Shown here piece by piece: positions 42,187 to 50,606 of a DNA stretch of 64,000 nt. This DNA comes from Methanobrevibacter wolinii SH (GTDB lineage Archaea; Methanobacteriota; Methanobacteria; Methanobacteriales; Methanobacteriaceae), in NCBI RefSeq assembly GCF_000621965.1, contig NZ_KK211375.1, positions 264,522 to 328,521 on the forward strand, written 5' to 3'. The notes beneath the pieces are model-generated. The model saw only the letters and a list, made by a program, of their open reading frames with translations, was not told where the DNA came from and made no database searches. Both the position numbers and the translations under genes were made by a program. Each line of letters opens with the position of its first letter. Position 1 is the stretch's first letter.

Positions 42187-42663
42187 ATGAATAATAAAAA
42201 AACAATAATATTAATTGTAATAATAATCTTAGCAATATTTTATGCATTTGGATACTTCCATGATGTATCCCATAATAAAGAAATTGCAAAAGAAAATCTA
42301 AAATTAGCACAAGAATATAATATTAGTAGTGTATCTGATGCTAGATTAATAAAAGCAGTTGAAGAGAACAAAAATAATGCAACTTTATTAGGATATAAAA
42401 ATGATAGAAATTTTGAATCAATAAGTAATATTTATTATGCAAATGAAGTAGATTTCCCAATATCTATAAAAAAATATTATAAAACCGTAAACAAGGATAG
42501 TAAACATATTGAATGGGTTAGATATTTGTATAAAAATGGAAATATAACTCGTGAAAATTTTACAGCTGAAATAAATTATTACTCTAATAAAAACCCATTA
42601 AATCATTATCTATTAAATTATTATGGATACTATGAACCTATGAGACATTGGTCTCCATTTTAA
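42187..42663 (+). CDS. small N-terminally anchored membrane protein of unknown function
   Basis: The 158-aa protein has one N-terminal hydrophobic helix (residues ~6-24, TIILIVIIILAIFYAFGYF) after two to three lysines, then an ~130-residue polar domain rich in Asn, Tyr and Lys, which is probably outside the cell. A uncleaved signal anchor is more likely than a cleaved signal peptide. The ribosome binding site AGAGGG precedes the ATG. It is divergent from the coiled-coil gene (190 bp) and might share regulation with it. The family was not recognised. Confidence 0.6.
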   Translation: MNNKKTIILIVIIILAIFYAFGYFHDVSHNKEIAKENLKLAQEYNISSVSDARLIKAVEENKNNATLLGYKNDRNFESISNIYYANEVDFPISIKKYYKTVNKDSKHIEWVRYLYKNGNITRENFTAEINYYSNKNPLNHYLLNYYGYYEPMRHWSPF

Positions 42664-42707
42664 TTTTTTAAACTTATTTTTTTTAAATTATTATAAAATA
42701 TTGCTTT

Positions 42708-42769
42708 ATATTTACTATAATCTTTAATCATTAAAACATTAGATATTTACTATAATTTTTTAATCATTA
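42708..42769. repeat. two-copy 26-bp direct repeat (period 35)
   Basis: ATATTTACTATAAT then TTTAATCATTA occurs at 42708-42733 and, with one extra base, at 42743-42769, in the spacer before the ADP-ribosylglycohydrolase gene. Confidence 0.65.
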
Positions 42770-42842
42770 TAATATTGGTTTATATTAATTAATTTATTAT
42801 AAATAAATCAATATTTATTCAAATCAATTTAAAGGTGGAAAA

Positions 42843-43784
42843 ATGAAAAGTAAAGATGGAATAATGGGATTAATTGTTGGGGATGCTCTTGGAGTTCCAG
42901 TTGAATTTACAAAAAGGGAATACTTAGACAAATATCCAATAAAAACAATGATTGGATATGGGACATATCATCAAGCACCAGGATCATTTTCTGATGATAG
43001 TTCTTTAAATCTTGCAACAATTGATAGTTTTATAAATTATCCTGAAATAAATTATGATGATTTAATGGAAAGATTTGCTAATTGGTATTATGATGGAAAG
43101 TATACACCAAATAATATTAGTTTTGATATTGGTAATACTACTTTAGAGAGTATTGAAAAATATAAAAATGGAGAAGATCCATTAAATTGTGGTGGAGATG
43201 GAGAAAGGAATAATGGTAATGGATCACTTATGAGAATTTTACCGTTAGTATATATTATAGGACCAAAAAATAAGTTAGAAAAAGAAGATGTAGAAAAAAT
43301 CTATAAACTTTCTTCATTAACACATAAACATATAAGAACTAAGATTGCATGTCATATTTACTGTCAAATTTCTGTAAAATTACTTAATAAAATGGAACTT
43401 AATAAAGCAATTTCTGAAGGTATTGATGATACTGTAAAATATTATAGTAATAATAAAGAATTTCAAGAAGAAAAAAAATATTTCAAAAGAATAATAGATA
43501 AAACTATATTTAATACAGAAATTAATAATATAAAAAGTAGTGGATATGTAATAGATACATTAGAAGCAGCAATATGGTCTCTTGTAAATACAAATTCTTA
43601 TAAGGATGCATTACTTAAAAGTGTAAATTTAGGTGAGGATACCGATACTGTAGCTGCAGTTACTGGTGGACTTGCTGGAATATATTATGGATATTCTAAT
43701 ATACCTACAGAGTGGGTAGATACTATAAAAAGAAAAGATGAAATATTAAATCTTTTAGAAAGATTTGATAATATTATTCAATAG
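42843..43784 (+). CDS. ADP-ribosylglycohydrolase family protein (DraG-like)
   Basis: The 313-aa protein has the ADP-ribosylglycohydrolase fold: GLIVGDALGVPVEF at the N-terminus, the metal-binding motif in the variant form SDDSS (S50, D51, D52, S53; TDDT is usual), GERNNGNGSLMRILPLV, and the C-terminal LGEDTDTVAAVTGGLAG with the second metal-binding aspartates. Such enzymes remove ADP-ribose from proteins, nucleic acids or small molecules. No ADP-ribosyltransferase or nitrogenase gene is in the window, so the target is unknown. The ribosome binding site AAGGTGG precedes the ATG. Confidence 0.88.
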   Translation: MKSKDGIMGLIVGDALGVPVEFTKREYLDKYPIKTMIGYGTYHQAPGSFSDDSSLNLATIDSFINYPEINYDDLMERFANWYYDGKYTPNNISFDIGNTTLESIEKYKNGEDPLNCGGDGERNNGNGSLMRILPLVYIIGPKNKLEKEDVEKIYKLSSLTHKHIRTKIACHIYCQISVKLLNKMELNKAISEGIDDTVKYYSNNKEFQEEKKYFKRIIDKTIFNTEINNIKSSGYVIDTLEAAIWSLVNTNSYKDALLKSVNLGEDTDTVAAVTGGLAGIYYGYSNIPTEWVDTIKRKDEILNLLERFDNIIQ

Positions 43785-43924
43785 ATTTTTTATATATGAA
43801 AACTTCCTAATTTTTAGAAAAAACTTTTAATTTTTTCAATTATTAATACTATTTAAATTATTTTTATAAAAAATAGGATTTCAATAAGTTCATATATTTT
43901 ATAAGATTTAATTTTATTTTTTCA

Positions 43925-44037
43925 ATATATATAAATATAATAATTTATAAAGTAATAGCTTAGATAGAAATAAGATTCATATGAGATTATTTCTATTCAT
44001 TTTTTAACACACAGATAAGGTATCTAAATACCTTATC
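43925..44037 (+). ncRNA. candidate small structured RNA (or distant terminator)
   Basis: In a spacer without genes, a TATA-like tract (43926-43938) is followed by two perfect 10-bp hairpins: ATAGAAATAA/TTATTTCTAT (43964-43973 and 43987-43996, then T6 at 44000-44005) and GATAAGGTAT/ATACCTTATC (44014-44023 and 44028-44037, loop CTAA). The nearest gene ends 180 bp upstream and the next starts 530 bp downstream. Confidence 0.4.
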
Positions 44038-44563
44038 ACTTATTATTCACTTTAAAAAACTTATTTTTAATTGTTTTTAGATAAAACTTTAAAAAAACTA
44101 CTTTTAATATATTTTTATAAAATTTAATTAATTTTTTTTTAAGTAGTACTTATTTAAATTTTTAAAAGTTTTTTGTTTAGATATTTTCTATTTTCTATTG
44201 AATTTGAAATTAATAGTGAATTTAAATTTAATTCTTTTATTTTTATTGGTTTTTCTTGGTTTTAAGAGTTATATTCATTTTTTGTTTCTTTTATTTTTAG
44301 GTCTTATATTAGTTTTTTATTTTTTAGGTTTTTTGTAATTTAATTTAGTTTTTATCTATTTTTTTAATAGAATGTATTTTATGATATTTATACAGATAAC
44401 AATATAATAAAATGTTTAAATATTATTTGTATAATCTTATTTAAAATTATTAAAAAAAATATAAAAATAATTAAAAAAATAATAAAATTAATAAAAATTT
44501 AATAAATTTTAAATACTATTTAAACATAAATATAATTAATTAACCAATGGTTGGTGCTATTTT
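44038..44563. other. AT-rich spacer before the first zinc-ribbon surface protein
   Basis: No gene was seen in these ~525 bases. T-tracts dominate 44140-44360 and A-rich DNA follows. A GTTGGTGCT stretch at 44550-44558 may be the ribosome binding site of the TTG-started gene at 44564. Confidence 0.4.
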
Positions 44564-45724
44564 TTGAAAACTAAATGCCTTATTTGTGGAAAAGAATCAG
44601 AGGGTAATGAAAGATTCTGTAAATATTGTGGTGCAGAATTGGTTCATGAAAAACAAGAAACAAATGAAAACTCTGATGAAACAAATAATAATGATAACTT
44701 TGATTTTAATGAAGAAGATATTTTTAATGAAGAATATTCAGAAACAAAACAAGAAGCTGATTTAAAAAAAACACAAGACTTAAATCTAGAAAATACACGG
44801 GAAGATGATGAACCAGAAATATTCTACAATCCTGAAACTGGTACTTACTATTATGGTGATTCAGAAGGTACTTTAGATTATGATGATTTTATTGATGAAT
44901 CAAAAACTCAAAAAGAAGACATATTAGTTAATGAAATATTTAATGATGAAGAGAAACTTGAAGAAGATGTAATATATCCAATACATACTGTTGAAGAAAA
45001 TCCTTATGCTAAATTAAATGAATCTGATAAATATTTTGAAAAAGAATTCATTGATGAAAAAGAGAAATCATTAAATAAAGAAAATAAAAATAAAAAGCAT
45101 TTTTCATTAAAAAAATTATTTAATAAAGACTCAAAAAATGAGATAGAAATAGTTAAGAAAAATGGATTAAAACACATACATAAACATGTAACTTTAATAT
45201 TAATAGCTCTTATAATAATTGCTTTAGTTGCAACATTTACATTTAATATAATTGAAGAAAACACTATAAACTACCTTAATCCAATAAGTAATGCTCAAGG
45301 AGAATTTTCAAATAAAATCATTACTTTTAGTATACCTTCTGATTGGCAGTCTTATAATACTAGTCAAAATCAAACTAATGTTATTGGTAATTTTAAATCA
45401 GATAAGGATGGACATAAAATACTCTTAAGTGTTTATCAATCTAAGTCTTCACATAATAATGTTAATGATATTAAACGTTCAACTGAAGAGTTAGATATTA
45501 GAAGTGGTGCTTTAATAAATAGTAGTACAAATAGAAATATTAATAATATTACTGGATATGATGTTATAAGTAAAAATGGTACTAATGGTTATGAGTATAG
45601 GACTATTGGTTTTATAAAGGATAATAAAGAATATGCATTTTTATTTGTATCAGATGATATTGATTCATTTAATGGTGATATTAATTCTATTATTAATAGT
45701 ATAAAATATAATAAGAATTTATAA
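44564..45724 (+). CDS. zinc-ribbon, acidic linker, single-pass membrane protein with extracellular PsbP-like domain (paralogue 1)
   Basis: The 386-aa protein starts at TTG 44564 with a zinc ribbon (C5, C8, C19, C22). A very acidic linker (residues ~28-185, many Glu/Asp) follows, then a basic stretch, one transmembrane helix (residues ~209-231, VTLILIALIIIALVATFTFN), and an extracellular domain of ~150 residues. That domain (ITFSIPSDWQSYNTSQNQTN, then ILLSVYQSKS and GYEYRTIGFIKDNKEYAFLF) resembles the PsbP-like domains of Methanobacteriales surface proteins. Its paralogue lies downstream. Function unknown; an inside-zinc-ribbon, outside-sensor layout is inferred. Confidence 0.65.
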   Translation: MKTKCLICGKESEGNERFCKYCGAELVHEKQETNENSDETNNNDNFDFNEEDIFNEEYSETKQEADLKKTQDLNLENTREDDEPEIFYNPETGTYYYGDSEGTLDYDDFIDESKTQKEDILVNEIFNDEEKLEEDVIYPIHTVEENPYAKLNESDKYFEKEFIDEKEKSLNKENKNKKHFSLKKLFNKDSKNEIEIVKKNGLKHIHKHVTLILIALIIIALVATFTFNIIEENTINYLNPISNAQGEFSNKIITFSIPSDWQSYNTSQNQTNVIGNFKSDKDGHKILLSVYQSKSSHNNVNDIKRSTEELDIRSGALINSSTNRNINNITGYDVISKNGTNGYEYRTIGFIKDNKEYAFLFVSDDIDSFNGDINSIINSIKYNKNL

Positions 45725-45917
45725 TAAAGTTTCACTGTATTAATTGACATTAATTTTATTATTGGGTTTAATAGAAACTTATAATAAAGTTTAATTATAT
45801 TAAATGATGTTAATTTTATTATTGGGTTTAATAGAAACTTATAATAAAGTTTAATTCATTTTTATTTGTATTAGATGATATTAATAGTATAAAGTTTAAT
45901 AAAAACTTATAATAAAG
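45721..45917. repeat. 60-bp tandem repeats that contain a copy of the preceding gene's 3' end
   Basis: ATAATAAAGTTT begins units at 45721, 45781 and 45841, an exact 60-bp period; the first two units end TTTATTATTGGGTTTAATAG then AAACTT. Bases 45857-45917 repeat the gene's own 3' end (CATTTTTATTTGTAT then AGATGATATT, as at 45638, and ATTAATAGTATAAA, as at 45697) with the middle deleted. Confidence 0.8.
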
Positions 45918-45983
45918 ATTAAAATCTTAAAAATTTATATATTATATTAATTGAATTATTTAAAAAAATAAATTAGGGATATT

Positions 45984-46940
45984 ATGGCAAAGTATTGTCC
46001 AAAGTGTGGAAAAGAACATATTCATAATGAAGAATACTGTGTAGATTGTCATACAAAGTTACCTGATGAAAAATTAGAACTTAATGACAAAGCTGTAAGT
46101 ATTTTCAATAAGGATAATAAAGAACAAACGAAAGTACAAAAAAAAGGAAATGATTTAAATAAAATCTTTACTTATGAAAGAAAAACTCATAGAGAAAATA
46201 AAAAACCAGTAAGAAAAACAAATAAAGAATCATTAATATTTAGATCACATGAAAAAGAAGTAGATGTATCAACACAAAAATCAGATAAAAAACAAAAAAC
46301 ATCTAATACAAACAATAACAACAAACAAAATAAAACAAACAATAAAAAAGAAATAAAATCTAAAACTGCAAAATCAAAACAATTAGCACAAACAATTACA
46401 AAATCAAGAAAAAGAAAAATTATTAGTGTTGGTATTGTTATCTTATTAATATTAATTATAATATTTGTTGGAGTATCATTAAATGATATTCAAAATAATA
46501 ATTCAAATAATGTAAATGCAAGTACACAATATAACTTTACAGAATTCAGTATAAATATTCCAAATTCCTATAAAGAAGTAAATGATACTAATTATATGGC
46601 TAGCTTTGAAGGAAATAATGTTAAAATAGATATATATAACACTAGTTTATCTTCAATTGGTTATGCTGGTGCATCAATTGATGATATTATGAGTGCTGTA
46701 GCAAATCATATTGGAAATAATGAAGATGGAACTGTACAAAGTTCTGATTATATTAATGTAAGTGGTAATTCTGGATACAATATAACATATACAACAGAAA
46801 ATAATACTGTAACAAGATATATAGGATTTATTAAAGGAGATAATGAATATGATATTATTGTTACAACAGATACTAATAACCAAAATGCATTAGATAATGT
46901 TTCAAATACTCTCGTTAATTCCATTAAAATAAAAGGTTAA
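45984..46940 (+). CDS. zinc-ribbon, basic linker, single-pass membrane protein with extracellular PsbP-like domain (paralogue 2)
   Basis: The 318-aa protein has the layout of the previous gene: zinc ribbon (C5, C8, C19, C22), a linker that here is Lys/Asn-rich instead of acidic (residues ~30-145), one transmembrane helix (residues ~147-170, IISVGIVILLILIIIFVGVS), and an extracellular domain (FTEFSINIPNSYKEVNDTNY, later GYNITYTTENNTVTRYIGFI and YDIIVTTDTNNQNALDNVSN). The ribosome binding site AGGGA precedes ATG 45984. The pair probably arose by duplication. The family was not further identified. Confidence 0.65.
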   Translation: MAKYCPKCGKEHIHNEEYCVDCHTKLPDEKLELNDKAVSIFNKDNKEQTKVQKKGNDLNKIFTYERKTHRENKKPVRKTNKESLIFRSHEKEVDVSTQKSDKKQKTSNTNNNNKQNKTNNKKEIKSKTAKSKQLAQTITKSRKRKIISVGIVILLILIIIFVGVSLNDIQNNNSNNVNASTQYNFTEFSINIPNSYKEVNDTNYMASFEGNNVKIDIYNTSLSSIGYAGASIDDIMSAVANHIGNNEDGTVQSSDYINVSGNSGYNITYTTENNTVTRYIGFIKGDNEYDIIVTTDTNNQNALDNVSNTLVNSIKIKG

Positions 46941-46957
46941 TTAAAACCTTTTTTTAT
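46931..46957 (+). terminator. hairpin with T-tract at the end of paralogue 2
   Basis: AAAAGGTT (46931-46938) pairs with AACCTTTT (46945-46952); more Ts follow. The stem overlaps the stop codon. Confidence 0.65.
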
Positions 46958-47117
46958 CTTTTTTTATTATATTTTTTAAAAATTTAGAAAAAACTAATTT
47001 TATAAATATTTAATTGATAAGGAAAAATATATTAATATTATTTTTAAGAAAAATTATTTAATAATTTACAATTAAAACTTAATAGCTATTTAATAAAAGT
47101 TTAATTAGAGGTAAAAA

Positions 47118-48263
47118 ATGAATATCCATAAAATAGGTATTATCTTAGTTATTACTTTAATAATACTTGCACCTACAATAAGTGCAGTAAGTGCAACAAC
47201 AGTGTTTTTAACCTCAGACAGTGTCTTCAGTCAGAAAGGTGAAGAAGTTAAAATGTTAACTGAGATTAAACATTATATTGAAGAAGATAGTAATGGAGAA
47301 ATAAATGCAACAGTAGATCCAAATTCTCCTGCACCAGGAGAAGGAACAAGAGCAATGAACTCAGATACTGATGTAAGCGTATTTTTTGCATTTGCAGATG
47401 CTGCTAATTTCTATGAAATGGCTAAATATTCAACAAAAGTAAATAAGCAAGTAATGTATGTAAATTTAGGTTCTTTAAATCTAGATAATACAAGTAATCT
47501 TAGAAGAGCATGGGATGATAATTGGTCTGATGAAAGTTTTGAATCAATAAAAAATCCAGGTGAATTTTTAAGATATGCTGGAATAAATCTTATACAACCT
47601 GTACAAAAGTATCCTGATGATACTGATGAAAATAAAGATATGTATCATAGTAATAGTACTGTAAATAAGTATATTGCAGACCAAATCATATACAATATTG
47701 AAAATGATGATTCAAGTGATGATCAACTAAGAACAGATTTAGTTATTAATAATAATCTTAAGGTAAGTACAATAGGTAATATTTCAAAATCTATTGAATC
47801 AAGTAAAAATTTTGGTAAAATAGAAGAAAGATATGGTTCTTATACTACACCTCAAGCATTATATCTCCTTTCAGCATATCTTTCTGGTGATGGATTAAAC
47901 ACACCTAAAAATTATGAAGCACCTGATAATCCTCAAAACTACTCAATAGGTACAAAAAATTCATATACTATATATGATTATGAATACATGGCTCAAAAAG
48001 TTGTAGATTATATGGATAAAAATGGTAAAGCACCTAATTATATAGAATATGATGGTGCTAAAATAGGTTATAATGATTTATTATATAATTTTGCAATTCT
48101 TACAGATGATGATCAGAATGCAGGTACAATGAATCTACCAAAATCAAGTGAATTTAAATCATTTAATGATATGAATATTGTATACACTGCTATACCAATA
48201 TTAATGATAATCGCTATTGTATTGTTGATTATAGGACTTAGAAGAAAAAACAAAAGAAGATAA
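47118..48263 (+). CDS. pseudomurein-binding-repeat surface protein with C-terminal membrane anchor
   Basis: The 381-aa protein has a signal peptide (residues 1-~27, ending ISAVSATTV), a ~250-residue extracellular region of unrecognised fold (VFFAFADAANFYEMAKY, LGSLNLDNTSNLRRAWDD), one segment matching the pseudomurein-binding repeat (residues ~283-328: YMAQKVVDYMDKNGKAPNYI then YDGAKIGYNDLLYNFAIL), and a C-terminal transmembrane helix (residues ~352-373) followed by RRKNKRR. It should sit in the envelope and contact the pseudomurein wall. The ribosome binding site AGAGGT precedes ATG 47118. A palindrome overlaps its stop. Confidence 0.75.
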   Translation: MNIHKIGIILVITLIILAPTISAVSATTVFLTSDSVFSQKGEEVKMLTEIKHYIEEDSNGEINATVDPNSPAPGEGTRAMNSDTDVSVFFAFADAANFYEMAKYSTKVNKQVMYVNLGSLNLDNTSNLRRAWDDNWSDESFESIKNPGEFLRYAGINLIQPVQKYPDDTDENKDMYHSNSTVNKYIADQIIYNIENDDSSDDQLRTDLVINNNLKVSTIGNISKSIESSKNFGKIEERYGSYTTPQALYLLSAYLSGDGLNTPKNYEAPDNPQNYSIGTKNSYTIYDYEYMAQKVVDYMDKNGKAPNYIEYDGAKIGYNDLLYNFAILTDDDQNAGTMNLPKSSEFKSFNDMNIVYTAIPILMIIAIVLLIIGLRRKNKRR

Positions 48264-48279
48264 ATTTAAATTTATCTTC
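48256..48279 (+). terminator. perfect 24-bp palindrome overlapping the stop codon
   Basis: The arm GAAGATAAATTT (48256-48267) is followed directly by its exact complement (48268-48279), and the stop codon TAA is at 48261-48263. It could fold as a hairpin at the transcript end or bind a dimeric protein as DNA. Confidence 0.55.
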
Positions 48280-48392
48280 AATTTAAATTTAGATAAATTT
48301 AAATAATTAAAATCTTAAATAATACTTTCTTAAATTCAGTAATTTACTATAAAGTTTTAAAATAGGTTTAGAATTTTAAAAAAAATATAATT

Positions 48393-48625
48393 TAAAGATT
48401 ATAAATATATGTTTATTAGGAAAGTATTAAACGTGCTTTAAAGATTATAAGTATAATTTAATTAAGACTAATATTAGAAAGTGGTTTAAAGGTTATAAGT
48501 ATAATTTAATTAAGAATAATATTAAATGTTCTCTAAAGATTATAAGTATAATTTAATTAAGAATAATATTAAATGTTCTCTAAAGATTATAAGTATATGT
48601 TTATTAGGAAAGTATTAAAAACTTT
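48393..48625. repeat. five-copy tandem repeat (period 46-48) with an A-B-B-B-A pattern
   Basis: Units begin TAAAGATTATAA at 48393, 48439, 48487, 48534 and 48581. The first and last share ATATGTTTATTAGGAAAGTA; the three inner ones share AATTTAATTAAGA, then TAATATTA. Copies 3 and 4 are almost identical. The array fills the spacer up to ~40 bp before the racemase gene. Confidence 0.85.
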
Positions 48626-48664
48626 AAATTAGTTTTTTATGATTAAAAGAATAAAGAGGATAAA

Positions 48665-49360
48665 ATGAAAACATTAGGATTAATAGGAGGATTAGGTCCT
48701 GCATCCACAGTAAATTACTATGAAAAGATAGTATATACATTTAAAAACACAAGGGAAGATGAATATTATCCTCATATTCTAATAAGTAGTTTAAACATGG
48801 AAAAATTTATAAGACAATTAGATTTTGAAGATTATAATCAGGTAGAAAATATATTATTAGAAGAAATAGAAAGTTTAGAAAGAGCAGGTGCAGATATAAT
48901 TGCAATAGCATCAAATACAGCTCATGTTGTAATAGACAACTTAAAAGAAGATTTAAATATACCTATAATAAGTATTATAGATTGTGTTATTGATGAAATT
49001 ATAAAAAATGATTATAAAAAGGTACTACTTACTGGAACATCATTTACAATGACACATGATTTTTATATAAAAAAATTAGAAGAAAATGGATTAAAATGTA
49101 TTATTCCTAATTCAGAGGATATACAAAAAATTCATGAAATAATATATCCTAATTTAGAAAATGGTATAATTTTACCTTATAAAAAAGAAGATTATATTAA
49201 AATTATTAATAAAATAATTGAAAATAATGATATTGATTGTTTATTACTTGCATGTTGTGAATTAAACCTATTAATAAATGAAGAGGATATAAAAATCCCA
49301 ATAATAGATAGTGAGAATGTACATATTAAGAGAATTTTAAAAGAAATAAGTAAAAAATAG
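48665..49360 (+). CDS. aspartate/glutamate racemase family protein
   Basis: The 231-aa protein has the family's N-terminal TLGLIGGLGPASTVNYYEKI, the NTAH motif (84-87) and the C-terminal LLLACCEL (C198, C199, E200). Two cysteines normally act as the acid/base pair. Here the second (C198) is present, but the first position, usually just before or near the NTxH motif, is S83 (ASNTAH). Some family members are known to differ at the first cysteine and act as hydrolases or lyases or on other substrates, so racemase activity is uncertain. The ribosome binding site AGAGGA precedes ATG 48665. Confidence 0.75.
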   Translation: MKTLGLIGGLGPASTVNYYEKIVYTFKNTREDEYYPHILISSLNMEKFIRQLDFEDYNQVENILLEEIESLERAGADIIAIASNTAHVVIDNLKEDLNIPIISIIDCVIDEIIKNDYKKVLLTGTSFTMTHDFYIKKLEENGLKCIIPNSEDIQKIHEIIYPNLENGIILPYKKEDYIKIINKIIENNDIDCLLLACCELNLLINEEDIKIPIIDSENVHIKRILKEISKK

Positions 49361-49430
49361 TTATATATTTTAAAAAAATATTAGAATTTTTATCTAAAAG
49401 TAGATTTTATAAAAAGAAATTAAATGGAAA

Positions 49431-50015
49431 TTAATGTTTTAATTTTATATTTCCAATTAATTCATATACTTTGCTACGTTCTAATGAAGTATCTGATTTT
49501 ATTAAATACCTTATTTTATTTTTAGTAAATAAATAATATGTTTTATTATTTGCTAAGTATTTACTGTTATCTGTTGTTTTTAGTATAGTAACATTTACTC
49601 CATTAATTCCTTCTGTTGTATTATTGATAATAATTAAATTATTTAGTTCATTTTCTTTTTCATTATTACTAATATCTTCAGTTATTGATAAATCACTTCC
49701 ATTATTATCAATTAAATATATTGTACGACTAGAATGATCTGCATCACTATCTTTTGGAAGTGAAAGTCCATTTGGTATTTTAAATTGACTTTCTACCATT
49801 GTACATGTGGTTCCAGTATATTCACTTATTAACCAATTAGCAGAGAATATTATAATTATTATTAATATGATACCAATACAACAGTCTCTTACAAATTCAT
49901 CACCACTTTTTTCACTATCTAATTTTTTTTCAACACTTTCAATTTCTTTTTCTTCTTCTGTTGTTATAGTATCACTTCCAGTAATGTATTTTATATTAGT
50001 ATCTTTTTTGATTAA
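49431..50015 (-). pseudogene. membrane protein remnant without a start codon (zinc-ribbon surface protein family?)
   Basis: The minus-strand frame is open from 50015 to the stop at 49431. It encodes an acidic stretch (TITTEEEKEIESVEKKLDSE), a transmembrane helix (CCIGIILIIIIIFSANWLI) and an outer domain of ~120 residues. The whole layout resembles the membrane and outer parts of the zinc-ribbon paralogues at 44.6-46.9 kb. But there is no ATG, GTG or TTG before M at 49799, which falls after the helix, and the zinc ribbon is missing. It is therefore 5'-truncated or starts at a non-standard codon. A 122-aa protein from ATG 49799 would lack the membrane helix and seems less likely. Confidence 0.55.
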
Positions 50016-50606
50016 TTATTAATTAATACATTTTTATTTTATATTTGTTTATCTTTAAGTTTAATTATTTTTTAATGGTTTTTTTTATTTTATATTTGTT
50101 TAATTTTATATTTATTCTTATTTTAACTAATTTCTTAATTTAAATTATTTACTTGATTTTTAATTAATTTCTTAAATTTTTATATACTTTATTTCCTACT
50201 TCTAGCTATTTTTTTGTATTTAATTTTAAGTTATTTAGCTATTTTTTTAATATAGTTAATTTTTTATATTTACTTTTAAGTTATTAAGCTATTTAGCATG
50301 ATTAATTTTATTGTTTTTAGTTATTTTTTAATGTAGTTATTTTTTATTTGGTTATTTAGCTATTTTTTAATATGATTAATTTAGTTTCATATATCCACTT
50401 CTAATTACTAAATTGTTTTTTAATATAATTAAATTGAACTTTATTAAATTATTTTTATTAATTTTGATTATTTGTAAAATTTAATTTATATGTTTTTATC
50501 TTTTTTATTTAAATCAAAAAATATATTATGAACATTTAAAATATATAGAAATTAATATAACTATAATTATTGATTTTTTTTAAATTTTTAATTGGGGAGT
50601 AATATT
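50016..50606. other. AT-rich spacer with degenerate repeats upstream of mtaB
   Basis: Between 50200 and 50420 there are several imperfect copies of TTATTTAGCTATTTTTTAAT followed by ATGATTAATTT or similar (for example near 50229, 50275 and 50360). A TATA-like ATTTAAAATATATAG lies at 50534-50548 and could serve mtaB. The ribosome binding site GGGGAG is at 50594-50599. No gene was seen. Confidence 0.5.

Noticed and set aside
48393..48625. Five regularly spaced repeats that could look like a small CRISPR array
   Set aside because: The units are contiguous and similar along their whole length, with no unique spacers, no cas genes nearby, and AT-rich drift typical of tandem duplication.
49807..50022. 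Plus-strand 71-codon frame near 49.9 kb
   Set aside because: It is antisense to the transmembrane part of the start-less minus-strand frame, and its hydrophobicity is a by-product of the opposite strand.
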